A stretch of DNA of 9,560 bases, from the NCBI GenBank assembly GCA_026982025.1, contig JALSHX010000257.1, positions 1 through 9,560 on the forward strand, given 5' to 3'. The DNA is from Aquificaceae bacterium. GTDB lineage: Bacteria > Aquificota > Aquificia > Aquificales > Aquificaceae. The notes beneath the pieces were generated by a model, which was not told the origin of the DNA, did not search any database, and saw only the letters and a list, made by a program, of their open reading frames with translations. Made by a program: the position numbers and the translations under genes. This document shows, one piece after another, positions 6,360 through 9,560 of the stretch (position 1 is the first letter of the stretch; each line of letters begins with the position of its first letter).

Positions 6360-7949
6360 ATGTTCGGTGCCTCCTTCGGGATAATATCTCAGGCTCTTGA
6401 CATATACAGAAAGTCTCTGGACATAAGAAACAGGAACATAATAAACGCCAACAACCCCGATTATGTGGAGGAAGAGCCGGTAGTCAGAAGCCTCGCTCCC
6501 GTGGGAATCTTCTTTGAGGAGGTAAGGAGGGACCAGAACATCTTTTACCTCAGCCTGAGAAACGACAAAATATCGGTGGTCAACTACCTTGATGAGAGGA
6601 GCGGGGTTCTTTCAAATGTGGAGGGTATATTTCAGGAGCTCTTTGAGGGGACCGGGATCAACGAGTATGTTAACAGGTTCTTTTCCGCCTATCAGGACCT
6701 TATGAAGGACCCCACCAACGACGGTTCAAAGGCGGAGCTTGTAAATTCCGCAAAAAGTCTCGTTGACTTCATGCAGTCAAAGTCAAGGGACATGGACAAG
6801 CTTGACCAGAGCCTGAAGTTCAACACCTCAAGGATCGTGAAGAGGATCAACGAGCTCGCCCGCAAGCTTTACACCGTCAATAAGGAAATGACAGTTATAT
6901 ACGCCCAGACCTACGCCCGGGGAAAGGACTACAAGAACCTCCTTGACGAAAGGGACAAGTATCTCAGGGAACTCTCCGAGCTGATTAACATTGATGTTCA
7001 GCAGGACGAGATAGGGAGGGTCAAGGTATTTACATCAAAGGGGTTTGCCCTCGTTGACTTCGTTGACAACTACTGGGAGCTTGAGTTTTCGGGAGACAGG
7101 ATTTACTGGAAGTCCAAAGATGGAAACAGCGTTGACATTACAGACGTCCTTGAATCGGGAAAGATAAAGGCGATGATTGACGGGAGGTCCGACCTTCAGA
7201 GGTTCAAGGGAGAGATTGATGCGGTGGCAAAGTTTTTAATCTCATCGGTAAAGCTTCCCAGAGAAAACAGCGGTACCTGGTATCTGATTCCGAATGTTCC
7301 TGACAGGACGGTCAACCTATCAACCTTCGGAATTGACGGAAACCTTGAGTTTTACGACGACTCTACCTCTCCTCCCACTCTAATAAGCACCATAAGTAAT
7401 TACGGTTCCCTGAGTCTGGACGGTCTGGAGGCGGCTATCAATTCGGACCCTGCCCTTGCCTCCGCCGGCATCACCGCAACGGTGGTGACCAACCCCGACG
7501 GCACCTACTCTCTGAGGATTGATAGCTCAAACCCCAGCCACAGGATCGCCGACTCAGGGAACAACTTTTATGAAAGCTCTCCCGTCTTCACGGGCGTTGA
7601 CCTTGCCACAATGGATACGGTAAGCACCCTTAGTTCGGACGTGGAGGATCTTGATTTTTCCCTTACGGACACTTTCAGCGAGTTCTCCAACAACTGGTGG
7701 AATACATCAAGGGACCTCGTTCAGGCTCTCATAAACGACATATCAACCACTCAGGCGGATGTTAAGGACAAGCTGAGAATTGAATCAGCACTTCTTGAAT
7801 CAATTGACAGAAAGCTTCAGGAAATGCAGGGCGTTTCCATTGACAAGGAGTTTATGGAGATCATGAGGATCCAGAGAACCTATGATGCGGTGGCAAAGGT
7901 GGTAACCAAGATAGACGAGCTACTTGTTACCACGCTGAACATGGTGTGA
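6360..7949 (+). CDS. flgK: Flagellar hook-associated protein 1 (FlgK)
   Basis: A 529-residue secreted structural protein forming the first ring of the hook-filament junction. The N-terminal rod-like helix segment ALDIYRKSLDIRNRNIINAN (12-31) then NPDYVEEEP corresponds to the family's qaL.v.g.NIANanTpGYsR, in a diverged form. LDERDKYLRELSELINIDV (195-213) is the typical FlgK LLDqRD.lL..Ls..v.v.v block. The C-terminal helix VSIDKEFMEIMRIQRTYDA (492-510) then AKVVTKIDELLVTTLNM matches VslDEEmanLirfQqaYqAnAkvi...demldtLl. As expected for an exported axial protein there is no Sec signal peptide and no cysteine. Residues ~306-406 form an inserted domain shared with FlgL. The ATG follows AAGGAGGG (6348-6354) at 5 bases and abuts the stop of the preceding gene. 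The gene's own stop overlaps the flgL ribosome site, so the three genes form one operon. Confidence 0.93.
   Translation: MFGASFGIISQALDIYRKSLDIRNRNIINANNPDYVEEEPVVRSLAPVGIFFEEVRRDQNIFYLSLRNDKISVVNYLDERSGVLSNVEGIFQELFEGTGINEYVNRFFSAYQDLMKDPTNDGSKAELVNSAKSLVDFMQSKSRDMDKLDQSLKFNTSRIVKRINELARKLYTVNKEMTVIYAQTYARGKDYKNLLDERDKYLRELSELINIDVQQDEIGRVKVFTSKGFALVDFVDNYWELEFSGDRIYWKSKDGNSVDITDVLESGKIKAMIDGRSDLQRFKGEIDAVAKFLISSVKLPRENSGTWYLIPNVPDRTVNLSTFGIDGNLEFYDDSTSPPTLISTISNYGSLSLDGLEAAINSDPALASAGITATVVTNPDGTYSLRIDSSNPSHRIADSGNNFYESSPVFTGVDLATMDTVSTLSSDVEDLDFSLTDTFSEFSNNWWNTSRDLVQALINDISTTQADVKDKLRIESALLESIDRKLQEMQGVSIDKEFMEIMRIQRTYDAVAKVVTKIDELLVTTLNMV
7275..7577 (+). repeat. FlgK copy of an IN-motif-like domain shared with FlgL
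   Basis: Residues ~306-406 of FlgK align by eye with residues ~219-314 of FlgL. Shared blocks in order are WYL (307), LSTFGIDGNL (320-329), a SLSL...L.AAINSDP block (350-364), a gap of similar length, ITATVVTNPDGTYSLRI (371-387), then ADSGN (397-401) and YES (404-406). The L...IN......A.v......G.Y.LRI pattern resembles the flagellin/FliD hook 'IN' motif known from Pfam Flagellin_IN. Similarity is clear in protein but only patchy in DNA, for example around GACGGCACCTA, so the duplication is old. Confidence 0.7.
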
Positions 7950-7957
7950 GGTGAGCC

Positions 7958-9394
7958 ATGAAGGTACCCGACAGTCTTCTCTTCTCCATCTTCATCCAGC
8001 AGGACGAAAAGCTCAGAGAGAGAATAGCGAGGAAGGTCACGGAAATATCAACGGGCAGGAGAATCCAGAACCTCTCCGACGACCCCGTCGCCACCTTCAA
8101 TGTGGTGAGCCTCAAGAAAGACATAGCTCACCTCTCCCAGTTTTCAAAGAATCGGCTCTTCGCTGACGTCAACCTCACTTACATAGACTTCACCCTCGGC
8201 GAAATGTCAACCAAAGTTAAAGAAATCTACACGAAGGTTGTTCAGGCGAAGAACGAGATAAATACCCCCGACTCTCTCAGGTCCATAGGGACGGAGCTGA
8301 GGAAGGCTCTTGACTTCCTCCTTGACAGGGCAAACGACAAGGTGGGCAAAAACTATATCTTCTCTGGTTCAGCCCTTACCACCAAACCTTTTGATGAGAA
8401 TTACAACTACCTCGGCTCCGCCGAGGTCTTTAATGTACAGATTGAAGAGGGAAACTTCGTGAGGGTCTTTAAGCAGGGTTCTGAGGTTTTCGGGACCAAT
8501 GTGTATCAGATGGACACCCTTTACAACACACCTGAAACCGGCTTTGGAGTTTCGGGTACAATGCAGGTTTCTTACGACAGCACCACCGTGAGCGTTGATT
8601 ACGGTGACGGGATCTGGTACCTTGCCGCCAAGGTTACGGACCCTGACGCACCCCTTTCCAGTTACGGGATAGAGGGAGATCTGCTCCTTGACGGTAATGT
8701 AGAGATTTCCGGCATAGGATCTTTTTCTCTAAATGCCTTGATCTCAGCGATAAACTCCGATCCCGATTTTGTCGCCGCCAATGTGAGTGCCTCTCTCGTG
8801 ACAAATCCTGACGGCACATATACTATGAGGCTTCAGGATGCAGATGCTCCCCCCGACAACGCCGTATCCGATACGGGCGGTAACATACTTGAGAGCAATA
8901 ACCTTGAGAACTTCGTCAGGATTTTCAACTCGGTCTCTCCTCCTGACCTCAGGGCATTTGTCCATCAGGTTCCTGACGGCAGATACACCATGAGGCTGAT
9001 CCCCGAGGACCTCTCAACAGAACTGTCCATTTCCTTTGCGGGCACCCCCCTTGGCAATTTCAACACCCTCAATGTCTTTCAGATCATCAACGAGGTTACC
9101 TCAAAGCTTGAGGGAGGACTCTCGCCCGACGAGTCCGACCTTGCGGGAGTGGGTCGCTCCTACGACAAAATAACCGCTGAAAGGTCGGAGACGGGAAGCA
9201 TCCTCGCACAGGTCAAAGCTCAGGAACCCGTGCAGGAAAATAGGATGGACCTTCTGCTCAAGCAGAAATCCGATAACGAAGATGCGGACCTCTCCGAGAG
9301 CATAATGGAGTACACGAGGTACAGAACTGCCTACGACGCCCTCATGAGAATTATAGCGGACACCCGGGACATGACCATATTGAGGTATCTCTGA
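7958..9394 (+). CDS. flgL: Flagellar hook-associated protein 3 (FlgL)
   Basis: A 478-residue axial protein that caps the hook-filament junction next to FlgK and is related to flagellin at both ends. The N-terminus has the flagellin/FlgL hallmark ISTGRRIQNLSDDPVATFNV (30-49), followed by the helical region with DFTLGEM (77-83), LRSIGTELRKALDFLLDRAN (107-126) and YIFSGS (133-138), all typical of FlgL. The C-terminus (ADLSESIMEYTRYRTAYDAL, 443-462, ending DMTILRYL) matches the terminal helix that packs with the N-terminus. It is much longer than the common ~300 residues, and the excess lies at about 219-385, holding one full and one partial IN-like repeat. There is no signal peptide and no cysteine, as expected for the flagellar export route. 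The ATG follows GAGGTG (7948-7953), which overlaps the flgK stop, with 8 bases between the genes. No terminator is visible after the stop. Confidence 0.94.
   Translation: MKVPDSLLFSIFIQQDEKLRERIARKVTEISTGRRIQNLSDDPVATFNVVSLKKDIAHLSQFSKNRLFADVNLTYIDFTLGEMSTKVKEIYTKVVQAKNEINTPDSLRSIGTELRKALDFLLDRANDKVGKNYIFSGSALTTKPFDENYNYLGSAEVFNVQIEEGNFVRVFKQGSEVFGTNVYQMDTLYNTPETGFGVSGTMQVSYDSTTVSVDYGDGIWYLAAKVTDPDAPLSSYGIEGDLLLDGNVEISGIGSFSLNALISAINSDPDFVAANVSASLVTNPDGTYTMRLQDADAPPDNAVSDTGGNILESNNLENFVRIFNSVSPPDLRAFVHQVPDGRYTMRLIPEDLSTELSISFAGTPLGNFNTLNVFQIINEVTSKLEGGLSPDESDLAGVGRSYDKITAERSETGSILAQVKAQEPVQENRMDLLLKQKSDNEDADLSESIMEYTRYRTAYDALMRIIADTRDMTILRYL
8612..8899 (+). repeat. FlgL copy of an IN-motif-like domain shared with FlgK
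   Basis: Residues ~219-314 of FlgL carry WYL (220), LSSYGIEGDL (233-242), SFSLNALISAINSDP (255-269), VSASLVTNPDGTYTMRL (276-292) and SDTGGN (304-309) before ILES. These correspond in order to the FlgK segment encoded at 7275-7577, with near-identical AINSDP and TNPDGTY cores. This explains much of the extra length of this FlgL. Confidence 0.7.
8933..9040 (+). repeat. Third, partial IN-like unit in FlgL
   Basis: About 36 residues (326-361) begin with SVSPPDLRAFVHQ and reach VPDGRYTMRL (338-347), which repeats NPDGTYTMRL (283-292) from the preceding unit almost exactly. It corresponds to the second half of the shared domain only; the AINSDP half is missing or too diverged to see, although GNFNTLNVFQIINEV (366-380) downstream has an L...IN-like pattern. 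Confidence 0.45.
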
Positions 9395-9397
9395 ATC

Positions 9398-9560
9398 TTA
9401 TTCCTCCTCCTCTGTGAAGGCACTTAGGACCGTCTCAATAATTGAGATCACCACGGAGATTACATTGGCGGCTAAGGCTCCCTGGGCAAGACCCACCGCC
9501 TCTATGCTGTCTCCCACGAAGTAGATGAAAAGGGCGGGAATCAGGTGAAGGTCGGCGACG
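9398..9560 (-). CDS. Hydrophobic (probable membrane) protein, C-terminal 53 residues only
   Basis: The minus-strand frame is open from the right edge to a TAA at 9400-9398, giving 53 residues. They contain two hydrophobic stretches, LIPALFIYFVGDSI and AANVISVVISIIETVL, with Gly/Ala-rich sequence between them and an acidic end (FTEEEE). This suggests two membrane helices and a short charged tail. I do not recognise the family, and the start lies outside the window. The stop is only 3 bases from the flgL stop on the opposite strand. The codons look like those of the neighbours, which supports a real gene over a chance frame. Confidence 0.6.
   Translation of the reverse strand, partial: VADLHLIPALFIYFVGDSIEAVGLAQGALAANVISVVISIIETVLSAFTEEEE

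Noticed and set aside
1..9560. Possible mobile element, phage or defence island, prompted by the methyltransferase-like gene
   Set aside because: There is no transposase, integrase, tRNA or terminal repeat, and no restriction or toxin partner next to the gene; codon use looks uniform across the window, which otherwise holds housekeeping and motility genes.

Overview
The window suggests a motile, flagellated thermophilic Gram-negative bacterium, most likely from the Aquificales/Aquificota. The main clue is the ArgD protein, whose motif blocks read like my memory of Aquifex ArgD. Other clues are proteins rich in Lys/Glu/Arg, frequent AGG/AGA arginine codons and very tight gene packing. The lineage is inferred from protein flavour only; no search was run.

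Layout. Positions 1-116 hold the 3' end of a plus-strand GGDEF (diguanylate cyclase) gene, whose stop codon overlaps the stop of the convergent argD. On the minus strand, 2982-113 is a two-gene unit. The upstream gene encodes a 581-residue protein that I read as a divergent relative of type IIG/TaqI-like adenine DNA methyltransferases without recognisable catalytic motifs. It is followed, with a 1-bp TGATG overlap, by argD (acetylornithine aminotransferase, arginine biosynthesis). Divergent from this unit, 3056-4426 encodes a 12-helix MATE-family transporter. Its last ~17 codons run antisense through the 3' end of a methyl-accepting chemotaxis protein gene on the minus strand (6026-4374). Divergent from the chemoreceptor, 6102-9394 is a compact plus-strand flagellar operon: a small helical protein in the flgN position, flgK and flgL. 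A minus-strand gene for a hydrophobic protein enters at 9560 and stops 3 bp after flgL.

How the parts work together. FlgK and FlgL form the junction between hook and filament, and the small protein upstream is placed where their export chaperone FlgN is normally encoded. The chemoreceptor signals to the same motor through CheA/CheW. A sigma-28 (FliA)-like promoter, TAAT-N15-TCCGATTA, lies between the receptor and the flagellar operon and points at the receptor gene, consistent with late flagellar-class control.

Most unusual points. FlgK and FlgL share a homologous ~100-residue insertion resembling the flagellin/FliD 'IN' motif, and FlgL has a further partial copy. The methyltransferase-like gene appears to lack its active site and is coupled to argD. 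All three convergent junctions are overlapping or only 3 bp apart, with no obvious terminators. There is no intergenic stretch longer than about 80 bp, and I saw no RNA genes, CRISPR arrays or insertion sequences.
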